This document shows positions 34,484 to 43,900 of a stretch of 64,000 nt of DNA, one piece after another; positions within the stretch are counted from its first letter, which is position 1; each line of letters opens with the position of its first letter. Where the stretch lies: the NCBI RefSeq assembly GCF_000263715.2, contig NZ_CM001514.1, positions 3,086,936 to 3,150,935 of the forward strand, read 5' to 3'. Made by a program: the position numbers and the translations under genes. This DNA is from Pseudomonas synxantha BG33R (lineage in GTDB: Bacteria > Pseudomonadota > Gammaproteobacteria > Pseudomonadales > Pseudomonadaceae). The notes below the pieces were generated by a model that saw nothing but the letters and a program-made list of their open reading frames with translations, did not search any database and was not told the origin of the DNA.

Positions 34484-34846
34484 TCAGGCTGGAAGCATTG
34501 ATTTGACTTTGTCACGTAGTTGGTCGATGGAAAATGGCTTGGCGATCACCTGCATGCCGGACGTCGCATCAATATTTTCGGCATAGCCACTGGCAAATAG
34601 AATAGGCAGGGTGGGGCGCAGTTCGCGGACCTTGGTCGCCAGCTCCTTGCCATTCATGTCTGGCAGGCCGACGTCGGTCATCATCAAGTCGATCACCTGG
34701 CTGGTGTCTTGCACCCTTTCGAGTGCCTTTTCGGCGTCAGCGGCCTCAAGCACCTTGAAATCCAACTCTTCGAGTACATCCACGATCAGCATGCGCACGA
34801 TGGCATCGTCTTCGACTACAAGGATGGTGGATGCTTCAGCGGGCAT
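34484..34846 (-). CDS. Single-domain response regulator (CheY-like)
   Basis: A 120-residue receiver without output domain. Phosphorylation pocket: acidic pair in 'LVVEDDAIVR', phospho-acceptor Asp in 'MMTDVGLPDMNG', Thr/Ser position at 'ILFASGYAE', Lys in 'VIAKPFS'. It probably acts as a phosphotransfer or diffusible receiver with the hybrid kinases in the cluster beginning at 38976, from which toxin gene 35105-38692 separates it. Confidence 0.9.
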   Translation of the reverse strand: MPAEASTILVVEDDAIVRMLIVDVLEELDFKVLEAADAEKALERVQDTSQVIDLMMTDVGLPDMNGKELATKVRELRPTLPILFASGYAENIDATSGMQVIAKPFSIDQLRDKVKSMLPA

Positions 34847-34899
34847 AAGGGAGATTCCTGAAAAATAAAGGGCGTGTCTTCAACGCTTGAAAGACCATT

Positions 34900-35095
34900 C
34901 TCTAATGAGTCGCGTCGATCTCGGCAAGTTCCGTTGCGGTGGGGTATTGTGAAGGGAATAGAGGCAAATGTCGCGTTGAGAGCGATGCATCGTGTTCTTG
35001 GCGTAATGGAGTAACGCCCTACTGTTGAGATACCACGTCTTCGACGTAGAAGGCGCCAATGGCACTGCCCAAGAATGCCATTGACGCACGTGATC
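34900..35095 (-). pseudogene. Frameshifted remnant of a dermonecrotic-toxin paralogue
   Basis: DNA at about 34996-35075 aligns with 36615-36690 inside the neighbouring toxin gene; for example, the block TTGGCGTAATNGAGTAAC is shared. On the minus strand it translates as 'SAIGAFYVEDVV' then, after a one-base shift, 'ALLHYAKN', matching toxin residues about 669-691 ('NAIASFYLEKM...ELLNYAK'). The single-base indel and an early stop show it is dead. It starts directly past the toxin stop codon, so it looks like the leftover of a second, tandem toxin copy. The outer limits are approximate. Confidence 0.6.
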
Positions 35096-35104
35096 GTACG
35101 AAGG

Positions 35105-38100
35105 TTAAAGATTTGCGTTGATCAGGGCATGCGGGTTGTTGTAGGGCACGGTATGGGTAAAGCTTTCTTCGGTGAAATAGCTGGCGTTGAATGCCGGTAC
35201 GCCGCTTGCAACGTCGACAGGATTGAGCGTGCCGGCGCTCCACCCGCTGTTCAAAGAGACTTCCAGCCCCCGGCGCATTGAGGCCTCATCCGGGAAGGTC
35301 GCCAATCCGAAGTTGGGGTTAAAGAAAAACCATTCTTTCTCGTTGTTTGGGGTCAGGGTGACGCCTGCGAGCAGCCCATGATCTTTGGTACTGATCCTCA
35401 AGAGTGTCGGACGTGTTGCGTTGGTGAGTTCGTCGATGATGCCGGTGTACGCTAACTGGCTGAAGGGTTGTGTGCCGTGATAATTACTACTCAGAACCTG
35501 ATGCATTTGGTTCAGCTGGTTACGAAAAGCCTTTACGTTCTTGTCGTCAGTATGCTCAGCTGCTTTCATAAAGTTATTGATGAACTCATCCCTGCGGCCG
35601 CGCAAAATAGCCAGCGCCATAGTATTCACAATGGCTGCGCACTCTCCATTTGAAGCCAGGTCCGTTTGGCTGAGGTAGAGGTTTTGCGGCATCTCGTAGG
35701 TCCTGCCCCCTTGGGCAACCATCTCTTTTTGAAAGATTTTGTAGTGTTCACGGCTAGTGTCCGCCATGCGTTTTTGTATCTCCTTGGCCAAAGTGCCTAC
35801 CGCTTCGGGATCATTGACCTTCGTGACCGCCAGATCCCTCACCTCTGATTGCTTCATCGTCGGGTGGTAGCCTGGGACATCTTCGGCCACGCCCGAGTCA
35901 AAGCCTTGTTTGTACCCCGCGCTATCATTTCTCTGGACGGTCTCTAGTACTTCTCTGAATTTATCGCGGGTGGTTGTTGGATTGGGTGCAGCATACCTGG
36001 CTAACCAATCGATAAAGTTGCTGTTTATCTGACCATTGGCGGCAACCGTTGCAGGTGTGAAATCAACCAGCGCAGCTCCGTAAGGCTTCTGCGTGATCGG
36101 GTCGTAGGCGTACCACTTGCCCTCTCGAAATACAGCACCACCTTCGACCGTCTGCTCTGTAATCTTGTAGGTACCGGTTGCGACGATGCCCTCCTGTTTA
36201 CTGGCGGCTTTAAGCAGGTCATAACTACCGGTTGCGCCTTTGAGCATGTTCACGCATTCGAGCCCCTTGGTCGCAATTTTATGGATCAGGGTCCCAACCC
36301 CGGTTATCCCGCCGACCAGACCGCCGAGTACGTTGAGTGAATCAATTGCCATTGCACCGAAGAGCTTTGCTGTCTTCACGGCCCTGGCGCCAGCACTAAA
36401 GGTCCGCACGCCCCTGAGGGCGGCATTGCCGGCTTGCGCAGCTTTGCCCACGCCAAAAGTGAGGAATCCGAGGATATCGAAGGCCAGGTCAGATACCGCC
36501 TCGCCGTAGTTGCCTTGCCGAACGTTGTTAACGGCAGACCGAAATGGGATCAGATTGAGCAGGAACTCACCCACCTGACTATCGCCCATCCGATCATGTT
36601 CGAAGGAAGTAACGCTCTTGGCGTAATTGAGTAACTCCTTGCGGTCGAGGTCCATTTTTTCCAGGTAGAAACTGGCAATCGCATTGGTTCGGCTGGAGTC
36701 GAAGCTATTGGGAATCGCATCACTGCCAGGTTTTTCTGCAGAGTCAGGGGCCGGCGAGTTGGTGAAAGGGTGATAAGGCCTTGATATCGCGTGGAGTTGT
36801 TCCCCGGCCTTATTGGTTTTTTCTAGGGTGAGCAGGCCAGGGAAATTTGAGATCAGCTCGTTTTTTTTCTCGATACTGCCGGTGCTGGTGTTGATGTGGT
36901 AGAGATTTTCCACGCCCTCTCGGGTGGTTTTCACATACAAGGTACGGTCACGTTTGACCAACTCTAATCTACCGTTCTTTGTTTTGCGGTATTCATCGCT
37001 GTAGAAGTATTCAAGTTTGCCGAATTCAAAGTTTTTGCGATCTTCCAATGGCTGCTCGCCAATCAGATGTTTGACCATCCCATGGTGGCCTTTCTTTTGT
37101 GCCGCTATAGCCTTTTCATATTGATCCATGAAGTTTGCGGTGATGTCACACTCTTCGGTGCGTGCAAAGCGATTGAATGCAGTGATCGGAATCCGTTTGT
37201 CGTTGGTGATCCATGCGTATTTTTCCCCTAGACGCTCCCCCTCCAGCAGAATATCGAGCATGGAGCGCATTCTCGGGTCACCGCTGGGAGCGCGGCCATC
37301 ACCGGTGTAACGCTTGGCCAATACTCGAGCTTCGAAAACCGCCGGATCAACGTCGGGAAACTCAGCTTTCAGGCAGTCAAGCGCCATCTCCGTGCGATTG
37401 GGGATAGGCACTTGTATGGAAGAAGAGATATCCGTCAGCGATTTCAGATGGTTGTTGTAAGCCACCCTGACCTGTTCGATTTGTGAAGGTGCAGGTTCGC
37501 TGTTATGGGGGGACAGCAGGTTTCGGGTTATCCCCCAAAGTATCAAGGCATCGCGCTGGGCCGTTTGAACGGCGTAGGTATTGGCCGGTAAGGATTCTGC
37601 TGCTATCAGCACTTCGGCATAGGTCATGCCGGGAACCCGACCAGGTGTGTGGGCTTCGATTTTTGCGGCGGCGATGGTCAGTTGGGCCCACAGGGCACTG
37701 CCGACTTTCACGCTGGAAGGGATGTCCTTGATCAGGTACTCAGGCGCGCGGCCGGCCAACAGCAGGTAGGCCCCCACCTTGGCCATTTCCGGGGACGTTT
37801 TGCCTTTATCGATCAGCCAATTGGACAGGTTATCGATGATAGCGGACGCAGGCTTACCCCAGTGCTGGTTGCTGGCCAGATCGAAACCGGCGATTTTATT
37901 GCGATGAGGAGCGGTGATCGACTCCGGGTCCAACTGCAATGTGATGCCCGCCAAGAGGTAGTCTGTCACGCTGCTGTCGCTGGCAAGGCCTTGCATTCGC
38001 TCCTGCAGGTCTTTGCCCATCAACTGTGCCTGCGGGGTACGGATCAGTGCCTGCAGTATTTTAGCCGGATCATCCTGAGGCCCTGTGGTAATGGGTTGCT

Positions 38101-38692
38101 GGTAGCGCAGGAACTCCAATACACCGCCTTTGGTTTGCATCAATAACGGCTTATCACCCAGCGCATGTTCTTGATTCAGGGTGATGTTACGCAAGCGTCG
38201 TTGTTCATCTTCGCTCAAGGGCACCGGCCAGGACAGCGCGCCGCTCAGGTTGCCCAGCGGGTTTTCCATCGAGCGGCTGGTCACCGTGGACGCGAGGCCC
38301 GTGAGTTGGACATGGCTACTGGGCAACGGCAACCCCAGGAACTTCTTGATGAAGGTCTCCAGGGTCACACTGCCACCCGCTTCTTCAGCGTAGGAAGATC
38401 CAGGGTGAATATCCAGCGGGGTGTTGCCAAGCGCGGCGAGGACGGCTGAGGGCTGCGCCTCTTCACCCAGTTTCGCCGCAATCTGCTGGAGCTTTTGGCC
38501 CAGTGACTTCAAATTTTCTTTGTCTGCCAACTGGGCGGCCAAACCGGTTTTCCGGGGAGGTATCAGGCTGGTGCGCGCAGGGGGGGACGATAGGGTCGAT
38601 TGAGTTTTAGGGGTGTCGGGGGCTTGTGTTTCTTCAGGGAATGGAATGGCGCTTGACACAGAGGACAAAGCACGTGGCTCGATATTCAACAT
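35105..38692 (-). CDS. Large dermonecrotic-toxin-like protein with C-terminal papain-like domain
   Basis: A 1195-residue protein with no signal peptide. The N-terminal 45 residues are Pro/Ser-rich. A helical region at about 60-640 is shared with the 1579-residue toxin at 45584 ('GNLSGALSWPVPLSEDEQRRL', 'IAGFDLA', 'KIEAHTPG'). A conserved linker 'LLNLIPFRSAVNNVRQGNYGEAVSDLAFD' (711-739) and hydrophobic helices (about 733-805) may insert in or target membranes. The C-terminus (about 1005-1130) has a papain-like triad: Cys1018 in 'NGECAA', His1105 in 'KDHGLLAG' and Asn1125 in 'FFFNPNFG' (Asp in most relatives). This resembles PMT/YopT-type domains. Host target unknown. AAGG precedes the ATG. No immunity gene was seen. 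Confidence 0.8.
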   Translation of the reverse strand: MLNIEPRALSSVSSAIPFPEETQAPDTPKTQSTLSSPPARTSLIPPRKTGLAAQLADKENLKSLGQKLQQIAAKLGEEAQPSAVLAALGNTPLDIHPGSSYAEEAGGSVTLETFIKKFLGLPLPSSHVQLTGLASTVTSRSMENPLGNLSGALSWPVPLSEDEQRRLRNITLNQEHALGDKPLLMQTKGGVLEFLRYQQPITTGPQDDPAKILQALIRTPQAQLMGKDLQERMQGLASDSSVTDYLLAGITLQLDPESITAPHRNKIAGFDLASNQHWGKPASAIIDNLSNWLIDKGKTSPEMAKVGAYLLLAGRAPEYLIKDIPSSVKVGSALWAQLTIAAAKIEAHTPGRVPGMTYAEVLIAAESLPANTYAVQTAQRDALILWGITRNLLSPHNSEPAPSQIEQVRVAYNNHLKSLTDISSSIQVPIPNRTEMALDCLKAEFPDVDPAVFEARVLAKRYTGDGRAPSGDPRMRSMLDILLEGERLGEKYAWITNDKRIPITAFNRFARTEECDITANFMDQYEKAIAAQKKGHHGMVKHLIGEQPLEDRKNFEFGKLEYFYSDEYRKTKNGRLELVKRDRTLYVKTTREGVENLYHINTSTGSIEKKNELISNFPGLLTLEKTNKAGEQLHAISRPYHPFTNSPAPDSAEKPGSDAIPNSFDSSRTNAIASFYLEKMDLDRKELLNYAKSVTSFEHDRMGDSQVGEFLLNLIPFRSAVNNVRQGNYGEAVSDLAFDILGFLTFGVGKAAQAGNAALRGVRTFSAGARAVKTAKLFGAMAIDSLNVLGGLVGGITGVGTLIHKIATKGLECVNMLKGATGSYDLLKAASKQEGIVATGTYKITEQTVEGGAVFREGKWYAYDPITQKPYGAALVDFTPATVAANGQINSNFIDWLARYAAPNPTTTRDKFREVLETVQRNDSAGYKQGFDSGVAEDVPGYHPTMKQSEVRDLAVTKVNDPEAVGTLAKEIQKRMADTSREHYKIFQKEMVAQGGRTYEMPQNLYLSQTDLASNGECAAIVNTMALAILRGRRDEFINNFMKAAEHTDDKNVKAFRNQLNQMHQVLSSNYHGTQPFSQLAYTGIIDELTNATRPTLLRISTKDHGLLAGVTLTPNNEKEWFFFNPNFGLATFPDEASMRRGLEVSLNSGWSAGTLNPVDVASGVPAFNASYFTEESFTHTVPYNNPHALINANL

Positions 38693-38975
38693 GATAGATA
38701 AACCTTAAATGTGGATAGGAAATGCGCCCTCCTAATGGAGCCTCCTTGTCCCGAGACGCCCTCCTGAGTGGGGGGGTGGATGGGGCAGGTTCCGATACTT
38801 CCTACTCCGCTGTGTGAGAAATAACGTCAATAACCGAATGTAAAATAGGCAAAGCCATGGCGTACTTTTTGCTCGCGGGTGATGATTCCTGTGTATTTCG
38901 GCCGTAGAAAAATAGCGTTCAAGCGCCACTTTGGGGCAAACTCCCGGTTTTTCCGCACTTGGCCAAGGCATGCCC

Positions 38976-41900
38976 ATGACTCCCGCTTCGTCCGTCGATG
39001 AAAAGAGCTTTCGTACCCTGTTGAGCCGAAACGTGGCCCTACCGTTGGGCGTGGGTGTGCTCAGTGCGGTATTTTTCGTCTGCCTGATCACCTATTTACT
39101 GTCGGTGATCCAGTGGGTGGAGCACACCGACCGGGTCATCAATAACCTCAATGAAACGTCCAAGCTGACCGTGGACCTTGAAACCGGCATGCGCGGTTTT
39201 CTGATCACCGGTGACGAGCATTTTCTCGACCCTTATGAAGTGGCCAAGCCGCGAATCATTGCCGACCTGCGTAATTTGCAAGACCTGGTGGCGGACAACC
39301 CCCAGCAGTTCGACCGCCTCAAACGCCTGGAAGCCTTGCAGAACGAGTGGAACACCTACGCCCAGTCGATGATTGATATGCAGCGCCAGAACGGTGACTA
39401 CCGTGGCGCCGTCAAGGCTGGCCGTGGCAAACGCCTGACGGACGAGATTCGCCGGGAGTACGAAGACGCGGTGGCGATGGAGCAGCAGTTCCGCATCACC
39501 CGGAACCAAGAGGTCACCCGCACGACGGTGCTCAGCGTCACCCTGTACCTGGTGTTCGTACTGGGACTGAGTGGTTTTCTTGCTTATATCGGTAGAAAGA
39601 ATTTAGTTTCACTTTCAGATAGTTACAGTAGAAACCTCGCGTCACAACAGAAGATTGCGCAACGCCTCGAACAGCAAGCCTGGCTACGCAATGGCCAGAC
39701 CGAACTGGCTGAACAGGTGCTTGGCCAGCTGACCCTGAACATGCTCGGGCGCAACATCCTGCAGTTCTTCGCCCAGTACATGGGCTCGGCCGTTGCCGCT
39801 CTATATGTGCGCGAAGAGCACGGCGGCCTCAAGCGCGTGGCCACTTATGGGTTCTCCCGCGAGCAAGAGCAGCAGGAGCAGTCGATCTATAGCGACGAAG
39901 GCATCGTCGGGCAGGCCGCCCAGCTGGATCGCCTGATTCGCCTGGACGATGTGCCGGTGGATTACTTCAAGGTCAGCTCCGGCCTGGGCGAAGGCGCTAC
40001 CCGCAGCGTGCTGGTGATGCCGACCAGCGATGAAGACCGCGTCAACGGCGTGGTTGAACTGGGCTTCCTGCGTGCGCTGGATGAGCGCGATGTTGAACTG
40101 CTGGAACTGATTGCCGGCAATATCGGCACCTCTATCGAAGCCGCTCGCTATCGCCAGCGCTTGCAGGAAGTACTGGCCGAAACCCAACAGCTCAACGAAG
40201 AGCTGCAAGTGCAGCAGGAAGAACTCAAGACCGCCAACGAAGAGCTGGAAGAACAGTCGCGTATCCTCAAGGAATCCCAGGCCCACCTGGAAACCCAGCA
40301 GGCCGAGCTTGAGCAGACCAACGAGCAACTGGCCGCGCAGACCCAGACCCTGGCCGAGCAGCGCGACGCCATGGATCGCAAGAACATCCAGCTCAATCAG
40401 GCCCAACTGGAGCTCGAAGACCGCGCCGATGAGTTGCAACGCTCCAGCAAATACAAGTCCGAGTTCCTTGCCAACATGTCCCACGAGCTGCGCACCCCGC
40501 TGAACAGCTCGTTGATCCTGGCCAAGTTGCTGGCAGAGAACCCTCAGGAAAACCTCAGCGCCGAGCAGGTCAAGTTTGCCGAGTCGATCTATTCGGCCGG
40601 CAATGACTTGCTCAACCTGATCAACGACATTCTGGATATTTCCAAGGTTGAAGCCGGCAAGCTGGAAGTGCGCCCGGAGAACTCCAGTGTGGTACGCCTT
40701 GTCGACGGCCTGCGGGGCATGTTCGAGCCGCTGGCGGCAGATCGCAAGCTGGGCTTTGAGGTGGACGTGCAGGAGGGTGCACCGACTTTGCTGTTTACCG
40801 ATCGGCAGCGTCTGGAGCAGATCCTCAAGAACCTGTTGTCCAACGCCATCAAGTTCACCGAACAGGGTGAGGTCAGCCTGACGGTCTCCAGGGCGCCAGG
40901 GGAGGGCATTGCCTTTACCGTGCGCGACTCCGGCATCGGTATCGCCCTGGACCAGCAAGAAAGCATCTTCGAAGCCTTCCGCCAGGCTGATGGCACCACT
41001 AATCGCCGTTATGGCGGCACCGGCCTGGGCCTGTCCATTTCCCGCGACCTGGCGGCGTTGCTCGGCGGCTACATCAGCGTGACCAGCGAACCAGGCAAAG
41101 GCAGCATTTTCACGCTGGTATTGCCGGAGCAGTACGTGGAGCGTGAGGAAGACGCAGCACCTATCGAGCAACCGCGCCAAGCCGTGGTCGCGCCAAACCC
41201 TGCACCGGTGAAGATTTCTCCGCTGCCAGTCACTGATACCCAGCAGATCCCACGTTTTGCCGATGACCGTGAAAAGGCCCCTTTCAGCACCCGCTGCATC
41301 CTGGTGGTGGAAGACGAACCCAACTTCGCGCGCATCCTGTTCGACCTGGCCCACGAGCTGGGCTACCACTGCCTGGTCGCCCACGGCGCCGACGAAGGCT
41401 ACAGCCTTGCCGAGGAATACATCCCGGACGCGATCCTGCTGGACATGCGCCTGCCAGACCATTCCGGGCTGACCGTGCTGCAGCGTCTCAAAGAGCACGC
41501 CAACACCCGGCACATCCCCGTGCACGTGATTTCCGTGGAAGACCGCGTCGAAGCTGCCATGCACATGGGCGCCATCGGCTATGCGGTCAAACCCACCACT
41601 CGAGAAGAGCTCAAGGACGTGTTCGCCCGCCTGGAAGCCAAGCTGACCCAGAAGGTCAAGCGCGTGCTCCTGGTAGAGGACGACGATCTGCAACGTGACA
41701 GCATTGCCCGCCTGATCGGCGACGATGACATCGAGATCACCGCCGTAGGCTTTGCCCAGGAAGCCCTCGACCTGCTGCGCAACAACATCTACGACTGCAT
41801 GATCATCGACCTCAAGTTGCCGGATATGCTCGGCAATGAGCTGCTCAAACGCATGGCCACCGAAGATATCTGCTCATTCCCGCCGGTAATCGTCTATACC

Positions 41901-42473
41901 GGGCGTAACCTGACCCGCGATGAAGAAGCTGAGCTGCGCAAGTATTCCCGCTCGATCATCATCAAGGGTGCACGCTCACCTGAACGCCTGCTGGATGAAG
42001 TCACACTCTTTCTGCACAAAGTCGAATCCCAGCTGTCCCATGACCGCCAGAAGATGCTCAAGACGGCCCGCAGCCGCGACAAGGTCTTTGAAGGGCGCAA
42101 GATCCTGCTGGTGGACGACGATGTACGCAATATCTTCGCCCTGACCAGCGCCCTGGAGCACAAGGGCGCCGTAGTGGTTATCGGGCGTAACGGACGCGAA
42201 GCTATCGACAAACTCAACGAAGTCGAAGATGTCGACCTGGTATTGATGGACGTGATGATGCCCGAGATGGACGGTTACGAGGCCACGGCCTTGATCCGCC
42301 AGGACCCGCGCTGGAAAAAACTGCCGATCATTGCGGTGACGGCCAAGGCAATGAAAGACGATCAGGAACGCTGCCTGGCGGCCGGCTCCAACGACTACCT
42401 GGCCAAGCCAATCGACCTGGACCGTCTGTTCTCGCTGATTCGCGTATGGCTACCGAAGATGGAACGTATTTAA
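38976..42473 (+). CDS. Hybrid sensor histidine kinase (CHASE3-GAF-kinase-three receivers)
   Basis: Membrane-bound kinase of 1165 residues. Two TM helices (about 20-45 and 185-205) flank a periplasmic CHASE3 domain ('VDLETGMRGFLITGDEHFLDPY'). A GAF domain (about 240-390) is followed by a long coiled coil (about 395-490), then a HisKA domain with phospho-acceptor 'NMSHELRTPLN' and an HATPase with 'GTGLGLSI'. Three receivers follow, at about 765-880, 890-1005 and 1025-1140, with Asp in 'LLDMRLPD', 'IIDLKLPD' and 'LMDVMMPE'. The ATG at 38976 has AAGG seven bases before it. It is followed directly by the CheR gene; the unit runs to 45087. It is divergent from the toxin at 35105. Confidence 0.93.
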   Translation: MTPASSVDEKSFRTLLSRNVALPLGVGVLSAVFFVCLITYLLSVIQWVEHTDRVINNLNETSKLTVDLETGMRGFLITGDEHFLDPYEVAKPRIIADLRNLQDLVADNPQQFDRLKRLEALQNEWNTYAQSMIDMQRQNGDYRGAVKAGRGKRLTDEIRREYEDAVAMEQQFRITRNQEVTRTTVLSVTLYLVFVLGLSGFLAYIGRKNLVSLSDSYSRNLASQQKIAQRLEQQAWLRNGQTELAEQVLGQLTLNMLGRNILQFFAQYMGSAVAALYVREEHGGLKRVATYGFSREQEQQEQSIYSDEGIVGQAAQLDRLIRLDDVPVDYFKVSSGLGEGATRSVLVMPTSDEDRVNGVVELGFLRALDERDVELLELIAGNIGTSIEAARYRQRLQEVLAETQQLNEELQVQQEELKTANEELEEQSRILKESQAHLETQQAELEQTNEQLAAQTQTLAEQRDAMDRKNIQLNQAQLELEDRADELQRSSKYKSEFLANMSHELRTPLNSSLILAKLLAENPQENLSAEQVKFAESIYSAGNDLLNLINDILDISKVEAGKLEVRPENSSVVRLVDGLRGMFEPLAADRKLGFEVDVQEGAPTLLFTDRQRLEQILKNLLSNAIKFTEQGEVSLTVSRAPGEGIAFTVRDSGIGIALDQQESIFEAFRQADGTTNRRYGGTGLGLSISRDLAALLGGYISVTSEPGKGSIFTLVLPEQYVEREEDAAPIEQPRQAVVAPNPAPVKISPLPVTDTQQIPRFADDREKAPFSTRCILVVEDEPNFARILFDLAHELGYHCLVAHGADEGYSLAEEYIPDAILLDMRLPDHSGLTVLQRLKEHANTRHIPVHVISVEDRVEAAMHMGAIGYAVKPTTREELKDVFARLEAKLTQKVKRVLLVEDDDLQRDSIARLIGDDDIEITAVGFAQEALDLLRNNIYDCMIIDLKLPDMLGNELLKRMATEDICSFPPVIVYTGRNLTRDEEAELRKYSRSIIIKGARSPERLLDEVTLFLHKVESQLSHDRQKMLKTARSRDKVFEGRKILLVDDDVRNIFALTSALEHKGAVVVIGRNGREAIDKLNEVEDVDLVLMDVMMPEMDGYEATALIRQDPRWKKLPIIAVTAKAMKDDQERCLAAGSNDYLAKPIDLDRLFSLIRVWLPKMERI

Positions 42474-42488
42474 GTGGAGCAGTGTTTT

Positions 42489-43304
42489 TTGGACAAAAGC
42501 AGCGACATTGAGCTGCGCCTGTTGATTGAGGCGATTTACCTCAAGTACAGCTACGACTTTCGTGACTACTCCGGTGCGTCGGTCAAACGGCGCGTTGCCC
42601 ACGCGTTGCGCCAGTTCGACTGCGCGACTATTTCGGCGCTGCAGGAGCGGGTGCTGCACGACCCGGCAGCGTTCATGCAGTTGCTGCAATTCTTGACGAT
42701 CCCGGTGAGCGAAATGTTTCGCGACCCGTCGCACTTCCTGGCCATCCGCCAGGAAGTGGTACCGCTGCTCAAGACCTACCCGTCAATCAAGATCTGGATC
42801 GCCGGCTGCAGCACGGGCGAGGAGGTATACTCCATGGCCATCCTGTTGCGCGAAGAGGGGTTGCTGGAGCGCACGATCATCTACGCCACGGACATCAATC
42901 CGGCATCGCTGGAGAAAGCCAAGCAGGGCATCTTCTCCCTTGAGAACGTTCGCGCCTACACAGCCAATTATCAGCAGGCAGGCGGGCAACGTTCATTCGC
43001 CGACTATTACACCGCAGCCTACGATTATGCGATCTTCGACAAGACGCTGCGCGAGAACGTGACCTTCGCCGACCACAGCTTGGCGACCGACAGCGTGTTC
43101 TCAGAAACACAATTAATTTCATGCCGTAACGTATTGATTTATTTCAATAAAAAGTTGCAGGATCGCGCATTCGGATTGTTTCATGAGTCGCTGTGTCATC
43201 GTGGCTTTCTCGTCTTGGGCAGCAAGGAAACCCTGGATTTTTCTGCCTACAGCAAGCAATTCGAACCCTTGGTCAAACAGGAACGGATCTACCGAAAATC
43301 ATGA
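42489..43304 (+). CDS. CheR-type protein-glutamate methyltransferase
   Basis: SAM-dependent methyltransferase of about 271 residues. The N-terminal helical CheR domain ('IYLKYSYDFRDYSGASVKRRVAHAL') precedes the SAM-binding 'IWIAGCSTGEEVYSMAILL'. 'IIYATDINPASLEKA' and 'ISCRNVLIYFNKKLQ' are standard CheR motifs. It lies in a signalling operon with no methyl-accepting chemoreceptor in the window. A TTG at 42489 with GGAG nine bases upstream is chosen; a GTG at 42474, directly after the kinase stop, is the alternative. The stop overlaps the next gene start (ATGA), showing translational coupling to CheB. Confidence 0.9.
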   Translation: MDKSSDIELRLLIEAIYLKYSYDFRDYSGASVKRRVAHALRQFDCATISALQERVLHDPAAFMQLLQFLTIPVSEMFRDPSHFLAIRQEVVPLLKTYPSIKIWIAGCSTGEEVYSMAILLREEGLLERTIIYATDINPASLEKAKQGIFSLENVRAYTANYQQAGGQRSFADYYTAAYDYAIFDKTLRENVTFADHSLATDSVFSETQLISCRNVLIYFNKKLQDRAFGLFHESLCHRGFLVLGSKETLDFSAYSKQFEPLVKQERIYRKS

Positions 43305-43900
43305 GCGAGGCGCATGACCCCCCGATGCGTGGGATTGAAGCTATCGTTGTCGGCGCTTCCGCCGGCGGCGTTGAGGCCCTGCTGAGCATTTTTGGTGAAC
43401 TGCCTGTGACCTTCAGCCTGCCGATCATCGCCGTGCTGCACCTGCCGGATGAGCGTCGCAGCCAGTTGGCAGAAGTCTTTGCGCGGCGCTTGAGCATTCC
43501 GGTCAAGGAAGCCCGGGACAAAGAGGCGGTCGAGGCGGGCACCTTGTATTTTGCCGGGCCTGGTTATCACTTGTCGGTGGAACATGACCGCAGCCTGTCC
43601 CTGAGCCAGGAAGACCGTGTGCACCACTCACGGCCGGCCATCGACTACCTGTTTGCCTCGGCTGCCGATGTGTACGGGCCGCGCCTGCTGGCGATCCTGT
43701 TGACCGGCGCAAACCAGGACGGCGCGCAGGGGCTGGCCCACGTCAAGCAATCCGGCGGCACCACCATCGTGCAGGACCCCAAACAGGCACGGATCGCCGT
43801 GATGCCCCTGGCGGCCCTGGCCTTGCATACACCTGACCATATTCTTTCCTTGAGCCAGATCGGCTCATTGCTGGCTTCCCTGGAACCCTTCCCATGTTAA
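43301..43900 (+). CDS. Receiver-less CheB-type methylesterase/deamidase
   Basis: A 199-residue protein comprising only the CheB catalytic domain. The nucleophile Ser is in 'VVGASAGGVEAL', His in 'IIAVLHLPD', and Asp in 'GANQDGAQGL'. Classical CheB carries an N-terminal receiver domain that restrains activity; it is absent here, so control must come from elsewhere, such as the partner hybrid kinase. The ATG overlaps the CheR stop, and the last 7 bp overlap the following REC-kinase gene. The tight packing shows an operon. Confidence 0.9.
   Translation: MSEAHDPPMRGIEAIVVGASAGGVEALLSIFGELPVTFSLPIIAVLHLPDERRSQLAEVFARRLSIPVKEARDKEAVEAGTLYFAGPGYHLSVEHDRSLSLSQEDRVHHSRPAIDYLFASAADVYGPRLLAILLTGANQDGAQGLAHVKQSGGTTIVQDPKQARIAVMPLAALALHTPDHILSLSQIGSLLASLEPFPC

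Noticed and set aside
39801..41693. 630-codon open frame antisense to the hybrid kinase
   Set aside because: The plus-strand frame has complete kinase and receiver motifs; the antisense product shows only a Leu/Gln/Gly-biased shadow composition.
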